Below, one piece after another: positions 47,264 to 56,193 of a stretch of DNA of 64,000 nucleotides; position 1 is the stretch's first letter, and each line of letters begins with the position of its first letter. Origin of the DNA: Lactobacillus mulieris (GTDB lineage: Bacteria > Bacillota > Bacilli > Lactobacillales > Lactobacillaceae). Location of the stretch: contig NZ_SDGL01000008.1 in the NCBI RefSeq assembly GCF_007095465.1, positions 34,689 to 98,688 on the forward strand. Reading direction: 5' to 3'. Below the pieces are notes generated by a model that saw only the letters and a program-made list of their open reading frames with translations, made no database searches and was not told where the DNA came from. A program made the translations under genes and the position numbers.

Positions 47264-47863
47264 ATGTTAAAGATTGATAATATCAGCAAGCAATTTGGTA
47301 AAAAACAAGTATTAAAAGATGTCAGCTTAGAACTAAATCCTGGAGAAAGAGTTCATATTATTGGAAAAAATGGCTCTGGTAAATCAACGATTTTTAAAAT
47401 TATAACTAATATTTTGAAAGCTGATGCTGGCCAAGTAGAGTTAACTGAAAATGATTATGTTGGGGCATTAATTGAAAATCCGGGTTTTCTAGAATATGAA
47501 AGTGGATTAGAGAATTTAAAGTTTTTAGGTAATTTAAATCATAATTATGATGAACAAGTAGCTATGAAATTAATGGAAAAATTTGATTTAGATCCTAATG
47601 ACCTTCAAGCTGTAAGCAAATATTCAATTGGGATGCGCCAAAAGTTGGGCATTATTCAAGCTATAATGGAAAACCAAAATATTGTTTTACTTGATGAGCC
47701 TACTAGAGGAATTGATAAAGAGGGTGTCGCAACATTTGTTAAACTCTTGGATGAGCTGAAACAAGAAAAGCGCGCTGTAATTATTGCTAGTCATGATGAA
47801 ATTCCAGGGTTGAAGTATGACAGAGAGTTACTATTAAAGAATGGAGAACTAGCAAGTGTCTAA
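47264..47863 (+). CDS. ABC transporter ATP-binding protein of the Rgg-linked locus
   Basis: A 199-aa ATPase with Walker A GKNGSGKS at 34-41, signature YSIGMRQK at 120-127 (the variant seen in ABC-2/immunity transporters), Walker B IVLLDEPTRG with Asp144-Glu145, and IIASHDE switch His. It is short, about the minimal nucleotide-binding domain, without the C-terminal extension of the 20.8 kb ATPase. GAAAGG precedes the ATG. It is the energising subunit for the flanking membrane proteins; export of the secreted protein, or self-protection from it, is inferred. Confidence 0.85.
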   Translation: MLKIDNISKQFGKKQVLKDVSLELNPGERVHIIGKNGSGKSTIFKIITNILKADAGQVELTENDYVGALIENPGFLEYESGLENLKFLGNLNHNYDEQVAMKLMEKFDLDPNDLQAVSKYSIGMRQKLGIIQAIMENQNIVLLDEPTRGIDKEGVATFVKLLDELKQEKRAVIIASHDEIPGLKYDRELLLKNGELASV

Positions 47864-48347
47864 GAGTGTTAAAGTATGGAGCTATACTCTTGTTACAATT
47901 CTTATTTTAGGATTAGCACGTGTTTACTTTAAGGAATTAGTGGGTTCACAATTATGGTTGGTTAATTTTGCAATAACAACTAAAACTCTCAAATTGTTTT
48001 CCCTAGGAGCTACACTTTACTTTTTTGATGTGGTTATGGCTTTAAGTGCAGTTAGTGAATTTGAAGAGATAGCTACTTTTCTCTGGGTTAGGGAGCTTAG
48101 TTTAATTAGATTATGGCGAGCTTTTGCTAGTCGTTTTATTAAATATTTTGGTAGTTTGTTGTTAGTTCACTTGCCTTTAATTAGTTGGCAGAATATGAGC
48201 TTTTCTTTGTTAAGCTTATTGGGAGAAGTTATTGTCTGGGGAGTAGCAGTAAGTATCGGATTTTCTAAAAGTAATAGTATGAGCCAAAAGATTTCAATTC
48301 CTTTATTGTTTGGTGTATTGAGAATTTTGGGAATGTTAATAGGCTAA
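47856..48347 (+). CDS. Membrane protein 3 of the Rgg-linked ABC locus
   Basis: A 163-aa protein with about four hydrophobic helices, starting at a GTG that overlaps the ATPase stop by 8 nt. The cytosolic loop VSEFEEIATFLWVRELS is charged and could contact the ATPase. The family is not recognised. It is the last gene of the operon; no strong terminator is visible before the tRNA promoter. Confidence 0.6.
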   Translation: MSKSVKVWSYTLVTILILGLARVYFKELVGSQLWLVNFAITTKTLKLFSLGATLYFFDVVMALSAVSEFEEIATFLWVRELSLIRLWRAFASRFIKYFGSLLLVHLPLISWQNMSFSLLSLLGEVIVWGVAVSIGFSKSNSMSQKISIPLLFGVLRILGMLIG

Positions 48348-48370
48348 GGTGAAAATAATTAAAAAAGTGC

Positions 48371-48398
48371 TTGCAAAAAAATTCCGCTATGGTATATT
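48371..48398 (+). promoter_or_regulatory. Promoter of the first tRNA-Gly
   Basis: TTGCAA (48371-48376), a 16-nt spacer and TATATT (48393-48398) lie 21 nt before the tRNA. Confidence 0.7.
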
Positions 48399-48419
48399 AA
48401 TAAATGTGCTAAATGACAT

Positions 48420-48494
48420 GCGGAAGTAGTTCAGTGGTAGAACATCACCTTGCCATGGTGGGGGTCGCGGGTTCGAATCCCGTCTTCCGCTCCA
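48420..48494 (+). tRNA. tRNA-Gly (GCC), CCA encoded
   Basis: Cloverleaf visible: acceptor GCGGAAG/CTTCCGC, D-loop AGTTCAGTGGTAGA, anticodon loop TTGCCAT (anticodon GCC), T-arm GCGGGTTCGAATCCCGT. Discriminator T is followed by an encoded CCA. Identical in body to the copy at 48670. Confidence 0.96.
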
Positions 48495-48501
48495 CGAGAT
48501 G

Positions 48502-48528
48502 AGGATTCACAGCAGTGAATCCTTTTTT
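48502..48528 (+). terminator. Terminator after the first tRNA-Gly
   Basis: GGATTCAC and GTGAATCC form an 8-bp perfect stem with an AGCA loop, followed by six T, 8 nt before the tRNA-Pro. Confidence 0.85.
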
Positions 48529-48536
48529 GTTAGCTT

Positions 48537-48610
<74 letters not shown>

Positions 48611-48628
48611 TAATTATTCAAAAAAGTC

Positions 48629-48657
48629 TTTGCAGATTAATAATTTTTTGATATAAT
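48629..48657 (+). promoter_or_regulatory. Promoter of the second tRNA-Gly
   Basis: TTTGCA (48629-48634), a 17-nt spacer and TATAAT (48652-48657) lie 12 nt before the tRNA. Confidence 0.72.
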
Positions 48658-48669
48658 ACTTTCTGTTAT

Positions 48670-48741
48670 GCGGAAGTAGTTCAGTGGTAGAACATCACCT
48701 TGCCATGGTGGGGGTCGCGGGTTCGAATCCCGTCTTCCGCT
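48670..48741 (+). tRNA. tRNA-Gly (GCC), second copy, CCA not encoded
   Basis: Same body as the tRNA at 48420. The three bases after the discriminator read CTA instead of CCA, so this copy needs CCA-adding enzyme after trimming. Confidence 0.95.
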
Positions 48742-48749
48742 CTACGAGA

Positions 48750-48779
48750 AAAGGATTCACAATAGTGAATCCTTTTTAT
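48750..48779 (+). terminator. Terminator after the second tRNA-Gly
   Basis: GGATTCAC and GTGAATCC with an AATA loop, followed by TTTTT. It is the same stem as the terminator at 48502, with loop substitutions. Confidence 0.82.
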
Positions 48780-48853
48780 TTTACTCAAAAAGTATATTAA
48801 TTATTTTTTTAGACTTCTTTTGATATAATTATTAAAACAAAGGGGGTCTTTTT

Positions 48854-49744
48854 TTGAAAAAGAAACTTAATTTCGGAAATATCGTCCTGAAAACTTTGAT
48901 GTCGATTGTGGGCGTGACAGTTTTATCAATTGGTGCCACTTTCCTTCGTGGTGGTAAGGTAGGACTTGATCCATTTACTGCGATCAATACAGGGATTTCT
49001 AACAAGCTTGGGCTAGGCTTAGGAGTTTATCAGCTAGCAGTTAACTTTGTAATCTTTTTACTGATTTTGTGGCTTGATCGCAAAAAAATTGGAATTGGAA
49101 CTTTTGTTAATATGATTTTAGTGGGATTTGAAATCCAGTTCTTTACGCAAGTATATGAGCAGCTTTTCCCCGAAAAAATCACTTTTTTAGTAATTGTAGC
49201 TGATACTGTTATTGGTTTACTTCTTTTTACGCTTGGCTCTTCTCTTTATATGGGACCGAAATTAGGAGTTGCTCCTTATGATGCAATTGCACCAATTTTT
49301 TCGAAGCGATTAAACTCTTCATATAAGATAACTAGAATTATCCAAGACGTTCTGTTTATGGTGGGCGCTTTAATTATGGGTGGACCAGTTGGTTTTGCGA
49401 CTATTATTGTTGCTTTCTTTACTGGGCCATTAATTACTTGGTGGAATGAGCATGTAAGTGATCCTTTAGTAGATTTTATTGATCACTTAACTCGTCCAGA
49501 TACTAGAAATAAGGTTACTGTTCTTTTATCTGCAATGGGTCGGAGAACTTATGAATCAGTTGCTAGAACTTATGAAGCTACTGAGGTTATGCAAGCAAGA
49601 CTAGGACGCTATTCTAATTCTGACTTAAAGACTCAGCAAAAGATTGCTCGTCGCAATTTGGCTAACTCTAAACAAACTTATGAAAACTGCCTTGCTCAAT
49701 ATAAGATGATTGAAGAAGAATTAAATAAGAGAAAGAATCAATAA
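48854..49744 (+). CDS. YitT/YczE-like membrane protein with C-terminal cytosolic tail
   Basis: A 296-aa protein with a TTG start and AGGGGG site. About five helices fill residues 10-205. The blocks GATFLRGGKVGLDPFTAINTGIS and GSSLYMGPKLGVAPYDAIAPIFS are an internal repeat typical of the YczE/YitT/YyaS group, whose transport role is unproven. Beyond the usual end near residue 210 comes an approximately 85-residue charged helical tail (RRTYESVARTYEATEVMQAR and NLANSKQTYENCLAQYK), possibly coiled coil. It sits between the tRNAs and clpC. Confidence 0.78.
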   Translation: MKKKLNFGNIVLKTLMSIVGVTVLSIGATFLRGGKVGLDPFTAINTGISNKLGLGLGVYQLAVNFVIFLLILWLDRKKIGIGTFVNMILVGFEIQFFTQVYEQLFPEKITFLVIVADTVIGLLLFTLGSSLYMGPKLGVAPYDAIAPIFSKRLNSSYKITRIIQDVLFMVGALIMGGPVGFATIIVAFFTGPLITWWNEHVSDPLVDFIDHLTRPDTRNKVTVLLSAMGRRTYESVARTYEATEVMQARLGRYSNSDLKTQQKIARRNLANSKQTYENCLAQYKMIEEELNKRKNQ

Positions 49745-49780
49745 ATTTAAACAGAAAATTTTGTTTATTAAGTAATTTGA

Positions 49781-49809
49781 TTTACATTAGAATTAAGAAA
49801 AAGTACAAT
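49781..49809 (+). promoter_or_regulatory. clpC promoter
   Basis: TTTACA (49781-49786), a 17-nt spacer and TACAAT (49804-49809) lie 32 nt upstream of the clpC ATG. I do not see a CtsR heptad repeat (GGTCAAA type) around it. Confidence 0.72.
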
Positions 49810-49841
49810 ATTTTAGTTGATTTTTGAAAGGCGGGTTAATA

Positions 49842-52325
49842 ATGGAATATTCTTACAGTAGTAGTGCTAATCAAGTTTTAGCAATTGCAAAAGAACAAGC
49901 ACAAAATTTTCAACACAGAATGATTGGTACAGAACATGTTTTACTTGCCTTGGTAATTGAATCAAGTGGGGATGCAGGGAAGATTTTACGACAATGGAAT
50001 GTGACTAGTGGTGACGTTCGCCGTGAAATTGAACGCTATACAGGATATGGCTCCGCATCTAAATCTTCATATATGGAGATGTCACCGCGCTTAAACATGA
50101 CACTAAATTATGCTAAAAGAGCCGCTCAAGATGGTGGGACAAAGGAAGTTAAAACTTTGCATATCTTATTGGGATTAATTTCTACAGAACAAGTTTTAGC
50201 GGCTATGATTTTGAAAAACTTGAATGTTGATTTAGATCACTTGCGCCAAGATATTCTGGATGATTTATCAGAAGATAGTGGTGATTTAAGTCAAGAAAGT
50301 GATGATTTCTTTGATAATTTGGGCTTAAATCAAAACAAGGGAAAGGGTAATTCTAAGACCCCAACTTTGGACAGTGTATCAATTAATTTGAATAAGCAAG
50401 CTCGTGAAGGAGAAATTGATCCTGTTATTGGCCGTGATTTAGAAACTAAGAGAGTTATTCAGATTCTTTCACGCCGTACTAAAAATAATCCCGTTTTAGT
50501 TGGGGAACCAGGTGTTGGTAAAACAGCTGTAGCTCAGGCTATTGCTAGCTGCATTGTTAAAAAAGAAGTTCCCGAAGATTTACTTGATAAACGAGTTATG
50601 GCTCTAGATATTGGGAGTTTAGTAGCGGGTACTAAGTATCGGGGCGAATTTGAAGACCGAATGAAAAAAATCTTGAAAGAGATTCGCACCGATGGAAAGG
50701 TTATTTTGTTTGTTGACGAAATGCATACTTTGATTGGTGCTGGTGGTGCAGAAGGAGCAATTGATGCTTCAAATATTTTAAAGCCATCGCTTGCTCGTGG
50801 TGATATTCAAATGATTGGTGCAACAACTTTTGATGAATATCAAAAATATATTGAAAAAGACCAGGCTCTTGCTAGACGTTTTCAACAAGTAAGAATTACT
50901 GAACCCTCAAAAGAAGATACTTTGCATATTTTGGAAGGCTTAAAGCCAAAATATGAAGGCTTCCACCACGTACAAATTACTGAAGCTGCTTTAAAAGCAG
51001 CGGTAGATTTATCTACTATATATTTGAGTAATCGCTTTTTACCAGATAAGGCAATTGACTTAGTAGATGAAGCTAGTGCTACTGTAAAAATTAATAATGC
51101 AGTTGGTTCTAACAAAGAATTGCAAAGTCTTGATAATCAACTCAATAAAGTTGCTAAGCAAAAGAGAGCAGAAGTTGAAAAACAAAACTTTGTTCAAGCA
51201 GCTAATTTACAAGCTGATGAAGATAAGCTAGAAAAACAAAAACAAGCTTTATTAAATAAGTTGAAAGAAAGTGCTTATCGAAAAGCTGTTGTTAACGAAG
51301 AAGATATTGCTCGTGTTGTATCAGAATGGACTGGCGTTCCAGCAACTCAGATGAAGAAAGATGATACTAGGAAGTTAATTAACTTAGAAGCAACCTTACA
51401 TAAGCGAGTAATTGGACAAAACAAGGCTGTTCAAGCTGTTGCTAAAGCAATTAAGCGTAGTCGAAGTGGGATAAAGGATGAGAATCGACCAATAGGCTCA
51501 TTCCTGTTTTTAGGTCCTACTGGTGTTGGAAAAACTGAGTTAGCTAAGGCAGTTGCTTCAGCAGTGTTTGGCAGTGAAAACAACTTAGTTAGAGTTGATA
51601 TGTCAGAGTATATGGATACAATTGCCTCAAGTAAGTTGATTGGCTCAGCTCCAGGCTATGTGGGATATGAAGAAGGCGGACAATTAAGTGAACAAGTTCG
51701 GCGTCATCCGTATTCCGTGGTTTTATTAGATGAAGTTGAAAAGGCCCACCCAGATGTCTTTAATTTGTTATTGCAAGTGTTAGATGATGGCTTTTTGACA
51801 GATTCTAAGGGGAGAAAAGTGGACTTTAGAAATACTGTAATTATTATGACTTCTAATTTAGGTTCACGTTCATTAGTTAGTGATAAGACTGTAGGTTTTA
51901 CTACAAGCGAAGTGAGCCAAGAAAAAGAACGTATTTCTAAGGTACAAGCGGCAACTAAGGATTTCTTTAGGCCAGAATTTTTAAACCGAATTGATGCAAC
52001 TATTGTCTTTGATCAATTACAAAGTAGTGATTTACGGAAGATTGTTACTTTGTTAACTCAAAAAGTGGTTGCTCGTTTGGCTAAAAAGCAAATTACTATT
52101 AAGTTTTCACCTGCAGCACTTGATGTTATTGCAAAAGCAGGCTTTGATCCTGAAAATGGAGCACGTCCTTTAAGACGCGCAATTCAAAACTTAGTAGAAG
52201 ATAAGTTGTCAGATATGCTCATTAGTTCTGAACTTGTATCTGGACAAACATTAAAAATTGGAGCTGCCAAAGGTCAGCTAAAATTTACTGTTTCAGAAAC
52301 TAAAAAAGCTGTATTAAGTAAGTAA
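49842..52325 (+). CDS. clpC: ATP-dependent Clp protease ATP-binding subunit ClpC
   Basis: An 827-aa Hsp100 unfoldase that feeds ClpP and disassembles aggregates. The N-domain (about 1-145) has paired Clp repeats with GTEHVLLAL and TLHILLGL. AAA1 has Walker A GEPGVGKT. A middle region has a UVR-like segment (RAEVEKQNFVQAANLQADED) that marks ClpC/ClpE rather than ClpB. AAA2 has Walker A GPTGVGKT and GYVGYEEGGQLSEQVRR. The ClpP-binding tripeptide loop region is expected in AAA2. The longer frame begins six codons upstream, overlapping the ribosome site; ATG 49842 is preferred. It sits directly before the rpoB leader. Confidence 0.93.
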   Translation: MEYSYSSSANQVLAIAKEQAQNFQHRMIGTEHVLLALVIESSGDAGKILRQWNVTSGDVRREIERYTGYGSASKSSYMEMSPRLNMTLNYAKRAAQDGGTKEVKTLHILLGLISTEQVLAAMILKNLNVDLDHLRQDILDDLSEDSGDLSQESDDFFDNLGLNQNKGKGNSKTPTLDSVSINLNKQAREGEIDPVIGRDLETKRVIQILSRRTKNNPVLVGEPGVGKTAVAQAIASCIVKKEVPEDLLDKRVMALDIGSLVAGTKYRGEFEDRMKKILKEIRTDGKVILFVDEMHTLIGAGGAEGAIDASNILKPSLARGDIQMIGATTFDEYQKYIEKDQALARRFQQVRITEPSKEDTLHILEGLKPKYEGFHHVQITEAALKAAVDLSTIYLSNRFLPDKAIDLVDEASATVKINNAVGSNKELQSLDNQLNKVAKQKRAEVEKQNFVQAANLQADEDKLEKQKQALLNKLKESAYRKAVVNEEDIARVVSEWTGVPATQMKKDDTRKLINLEATLHKRVIGQNKAVQAVAKAIKRSRSGIKDENRPIGSFLFLGPTGVGKTELAKAVASAVFGSENNLVRVDMSEYMDTIASSKLIGSAPGYVGYEEGGQLSEQVRRHPYSVVLLDEVEKAHPDVFNLLLQVLDDGFLTDSKGRKVDFRNTVIIMTSNLGSRSLVSDKTVGFTTSEVSQEKERISKVQAATKDFFRPEFLNRIDATIVFDQLQSSDLRKIVTLLTQKVVARLAKKQITIKFSPAALDVIAKAGFDPENGARPLRRAIQNLVEDKLSDMLISSELVSGQTLKIGAAKGQLKFTVSETKKAVLSK

Positions 52326-52341
52326 GATCAAGGTTTTGCTA

Positions 52342-52371
52342 TTGACAAAAGCACCAATTTTTTGTTATAAT
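52342..52371 (+). promoter_or_regulatory. rpoB-rpoC promoter
   Basis: A consensus TTGACA (52342-52347), an 18-nt spacer and a consensus TATAAT (52366-52371), 17 nt after the clpC stop. It is the strongest-looking promoter in the window and would start a leader of about 175 nt. Confidence 0.85.
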
Positions 52372-52379
52372 CGTTTTGA

Positions 52380-52476
52380 TTTTCAAAAAGGCTGATATTC
52401 AGTAGCTTGCTGATCTATTGTCCAGTAAGCTGATAAGAACAAAAACGACAAAACGTGTTGTTTTTGTTTTTTTATG
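52380..52476 (+). ncRNA. rpoB leader: Lacto-rpoB-type structured RNA ending in a terminator
   Basis: The leader contains hairpin AGCTTGCTG (52404-52412) / CAGTAAGCT (52423-52431) with a 10-nt loop. It then has a strong intrinsic terminator, AACAAAAACGAC (52438-52449) / GTTGTTTTTGTT (52457-52468), followed by six T. A conserved structured element called Lacto-rpoB is known in front of rpoB in Lactobacillales; position and architecture match, though I could not run the covariance model. It suggests attenuation or feedback control of RNA polymerase beta-subunit synthesis. Confidence 0.68.
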
Positions 52477-52552
52477 CTCAAAAATACCAGTTTTTGAATT
52501 TGTAACACAAATGTAATATTTGGTTTCTTTTGCAAAAGAAAGGATGTTTTCC

Positions 52553-55500
52553 TTGGACGGACATTTAGTGAATTACGGTCAACACCGGACAAGACGTAGT
52601 TTTTCTCACATTAAAGAAGTAGTTAAATTACCTAATTTGACTGATGTACAAACCGAATCATATAAGTGGTTTTTAAATGAAGGTATTAGCGAAGTATTTG
52701 AAGATATTATGCCTATTAATGATTTCTCAGGTAAGTTATCTTTAGACTTTGTTGGTTACAAGCTTCAAGATGCTAAAAGCACTATTGATGAAGCACGTAA
52801 TCACGATGCAAATTATGCTGCTCCACTTCGTGTTACTTTAAAGCTTACTAACCACGAAACTGGCGAAATTAAGACACAAGACGTATTCTTTGGTGATTTA
52901 CCATTGATGACTAGATCAGGTTCATTTGTTATCAATGGTGCGGAAAGAGTTATTGTTTCCCAACTTGTTAGATCACCAGGTGTTTACTATAACTGTGATG
53001 TTGATAAGAATGCACGCCAAATTTTTGGTGCTACTGTTATCCCTAACCGTGGTGCATGGTTAGAATATGAAACTGATGCCAAGAATATTTCATACGTACG
53101 TATTGACCGTACTAGAAAATTACCTATTTCAGTTTTAATTAGAGCACTTGGTTTTGGCTCAGACAGTGAAATTCAAGATATTTACGGGACAAATGATACT
53201 TTACAATTCACTTTAGAAAAGGATGTACATAATAATCCTGCTGATAGTCGAGTTGCTGAAGCTTTGAAAGAAATTTATGAACGACTTCGTCCAGGTGAAC
53301 CTAAGACGACCGATTCATCTCGTTCACTTTTGTTTGCTCGTTTCTTTGATTCACGTCGGTATGATTTGGCTCCAGTTGGTCGTTACAAGATTAACAAGAA
53401 ACTTTCTTTAAAGAGCCGCTTACTTAATCAAACTCTAGCTGAAACTTTAGCAGACCCAGATACTGGTGAAATTATTGCCAAGAAGGGAACTATTGTTACA
53501 CATGCTGTAATGGAAACTCTTGAAAAGTATCTTGATCGTGACGACTTTAAGATGGTTACATACACTCCATCTGATGAAGGTGTAATGCAAGATCCAATTA
53601 CTGTTCAAGAAATTAAGGTCTTTTCAAAGGTTAACCCTGAAAGAGAAGTTAAGTTAATTTCAAATGGTCACATTGATGCTGATGTAAAATGCATTACTCC
53701 AGCAGATATTTTGGCTTCTATTAACTATTTCTTCGTTTTACAAGATGAAATTGGTTCTACTGATGACATTGACCACTTAGGTAACAGACGTATTCGTCGT
53801 GTTGGTGAATTATTGCAAAACCAATTTAGAATTGGTTTAGCACGGATGGAACGTGTTGTACGGGAAAGAATGTCAATTCAAGATCCTGATACAGTTACTC
53901 CACAACAATTGATTAACATTCGTCCAATTGTGGCTAGTGTGAAGGAATTCTTTGGTTCATCACAACTTTCACAGTTTATGGATCAAAACAACCCATTAGG
54001 TGAATTGACTCACAAGAGAAGAATGTCTGCTTTAGGACCTGGTGGTTTGTCAAGAGACCGTGCTGGTTATGAAGTTCGTGACGTGCACTATACTCACTAT
54101 GGTCGTTTATGTCCGATTGAAACACCAGAAGGTCCTAACATTGGGTTGATTAACTCAATGGCAACATATGCAATTATTAACAAGTATGGTTTCATTGAAA
54201 CACCATATCGTCGTGTTTCTTGGGAAACTCATAAAGTTACAGATAAGATTGACTATTTAACAGCTGATGTAGAAGATAACTACATTATTGCTGGTGCCAA
54301 CACTCCACTTAATGAAGATGGCTCATTTAAAGAAAATCTTATCTTAGCTCGTCATAAAGATGATAATGTCGAAGTTACTCCAGATAAGATTGACTACATG
54401 GACGTTATTCCTAAACAAGTAGTTTCTGTAACTTCTGCATGTATTCCTTTCCTTGAAAACGACGACTCTAACCGTGCTTTGATGGGGGCTAACCACCAAA
54501 GACAAGCTGTTCCATTGATCAACCCACATGCTGCTTTAGTTGGTACTGGTATGGAATATCGTGCTGCTCACGACTCAGGAGATGCTTTAGTTGCTGAAGC
54601 TGCAGGTGTAGTTGAATATGTTGATGCTGATCAAATTAGAATTCGTCGCGAAGATGGTACTTTAGACAAGTATGAACTTGAAAAATACCGTCGTTCAAAC
54701 GCTAATAAGAACTACAATCAAACACCTAACGTTAAGAAAGGCGAAAAGATTGTTGAAGGCGAAGTAATTGCTAACGGTCCATCTATGGCCGAAGGTGAAT
54801 TAGCTTTAGGTCAAAATCCACTTATCGCATTCATGACTTGGAATATGTACAACTATGAAGATGCCATCATGATTAGTGAAAGAATGGTTAAAGATGACGT
54901 ATATACTTCTATCCACATTGAAGATTACGAATCAGAAGCTCGTGATACTAAGTTAGGACCTGAAGAAATTACTCGTGAAATTCCTAATGTTGGGGAAGAT
55001 GCCCTTAAAGATTTAGATGAACAAGGTATCGTTAGAATTGGGGCAGAAGTTAAAGATGGCGATATTTTAGTTGGTAAGGTAACTCCAAAGGGTGTTACTG
55101 AATTATCAGCTGAAGAAAGATTACTTCATGCTATCTTTGGTGAAAAAGCTCGTGAAGTTCGTGATACTTCATTACGTGTACCACATGGTGGTGGCGGTAT
55201 TGTCCAAAACGTTGAAGTATTTACTCGTGAAGGTGGAGATGAACTTTCACCAGGTGTTAACACTATGGTAAGAGTTTACATTTGCCAAAAGAGAAAGATT
55301 CAAGTTGGGGATAAGATGGCTGGTCGTCACGGTAACAAAGGTACTATTGCTGTTGTTGTTCCAGAAGAAGATATGCCATTCTTACCAGATGGTCGTCCAG
55401 TAGATATCTGCTTAAACCCAATGGGTGTGCCTTCTCGTATGAATATTGGACAGGTTCTTGAATTACACCTTGGTATGGCTGCTCGTCAATTAGGTATTCA

Positions 55501-56182
55501 TGTTGCTACTCCAGTATTTGACGGTGCTGACGAAGACGAAGTTTACAATACTTTACGTGAAGCTGGTATGAGTAAAGATGGTAAGACTGTCATTTATGAT
55601 GGTAGAACCGGTGAACCATTCCACAACCGTGTATCTGTTGGGGTAATGAACTACTTGAAACTTGCTCACATGGTTGATGATAAGATCCACGCTCGTTCAA
55701 TTGGGCCATACTCACTCGTTACTCAACAACCACTTGGTGGTAAGGCACAATTTGGTGGACAGAGATTCGGGGAAATGGAAGTTTGGGCCCTTGAAGCTTA
55801 TGGTGCCGCATATACTTTACAAGAAATCTTGACTTACAAGTCAGATGACGTTGTTGGTCGTGTGAAGGCATATGAAGCAATTGTTAAGGGTGAACGAATT
55901 CCTAAACCAGGTGTACCTGAATCATTCCGAGTTTTAGTGAAAGAATTGCAATCATTAGGTCTTGATATCCGTGTTCTTGATATGGATCACAAGGAAATTG
56001 AATTGCGTGATATGGATGAAGATTCAAGTGAACATCTCAACATTGATACTCTTTCACGTTTAGCTGAAGAACAAGAAAAGAAGAAGTTGGCCGAAGAAGC
56101 TACTAAGTCTGAAGAAACAACTTCTGAACAAAGTGCAACAAGTTCTGTAGATCAAGCTTCTGATGATACAGTTTCTAAGTAG
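52553..56182 (+). CDS. rpoB: DNA-directed RNA polymerase subunit beta
   Basis: A 1209-aa core RNA polymerase subunit. The N-terminus [15 protein letters not shown] matches lactobacillus RpoB. The rifampicin-pocket block [30 protein letters not shown] is complete and wild-type at the usual resistance positions. [12 protein letters not shown] and [24 protein letters not shown] close the active-site side. The last about 30 residues are Ser/Thr/Glu-rich. The start is a TTG with AGAAAGGA about 9 nt before it; an in-frame ATG three codons upstream sits on the ribosome site and is rejected. RpoC follows after 11 nt. Confidence 0.97.
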   Translation: MDGHLVNYGQHRTRRSFSHIKEVVKLPNLTDVQTESYKWFLNEGISEVFEDIMPINDFSGKLSLDFVGYKLQDAKSTIDEARNHDANYAAPLRVTLKLTNHETGEIKTQDVFFGDLPLMTRSGSFVINGAERVIVSQLVRSPGVYYNCDVDKNARQIFGATVIPNRGAWLEYETDAKNISYVRIDRTRKLPISVLIRALGFGSDSEIQDIYGTNDTLQFTLEKDVHNNPADSRVAEALKEIYERLRPGEPKTTDSSRSLLFARFFDSRRYDLAPVGRYKINKKLSLKSRLLNQTLAETLADPDTGEIIAKKGTIVTHAVMETLEKYLDRDDFKMVTYTPSDEGVMQDPITVQEIKVFSKVNPEREVKLISNGHIDADVKCITPADILASINYFFVLQDEIGSTDDIDHLGNRRIRRVGELLQNQFRIGLARMERVVRERMSIQDPDTVTPQQLINIRPIVASVKEFFGSSQLSQFMDQNNPLGELTHKRRMSALGPGGLSRDRAGYEVRDVHYTHYGRLCPIETPEGPNIGLINSMATYAIINKYGFIETPYRRVSWETHKVTDKIDYLTADVEDNYIIAGANTPLNEDGSFKENLILARHKDDNVEVTPDKIDYMDVIPKQVVSVTSACIPFLENDDSNRALMGANHQRQAVPLINPHAALVGTGMEYRAAHDSGDALVAEAAGVVEYVDADQIRIRREDGTLDKYELEKYRRSNANKNYNQTPNVKKGEKIVEGEVIANGPSMAEGELALGQNPLIAFMTWNMYNYEDAIMISERMVKDDVYTSIHIEDYESEARDTKLGPEEITREIPNVGEDALKDLDEQGIVRIGAEVKDGDILVGKVTPKGVTELSAEERLLHAIFGEKAREVRDTSLRVPHGGGGIVQNVEVFTREGGDELSPGVNTMVRVYICQKRKIQVGDKMAGRHGNKGTIAVVVPEEDMPFLPDGRPVDICLNPMGVPSRMNIGQVLELHLGMAARQLGIHVATPVFDGADEDEVYNTLREAGMSKDGKTVIYDGRTGEPFHNRVSVGVMNYLKLAHMVDDKIHARSIGPYSLVTQQPLGGKAQFGGQRFGEMEVWALEAYGAAYTLQEILTYKSDDVVGRVKAYEAIVKGERIPKPGVPESFRVLVKELQSLGLDIRVLDMDHKEIELRDMDEDSSEHLNIDTLSRLAEEQEKKKLAEEATKSEETTSEQSATSSVDQASDDTVSK

Positions 56183-56193
56183 GAGGTTAAACT

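Noticed and set aside
49745..49841. CtsR operator before clpC
   Set aside because: No GGTCAAA-type heptad pair in either orientation; only a standard promoter is visible.
53941..54060. Rifampicin-resistance substitutions in rpoB or streptomycin changes in rpsL
   Set aside because: The key positions in the [16 protein letters not shown] block and both rpsL lysines are wild-type; the few differences look like lineage variation.
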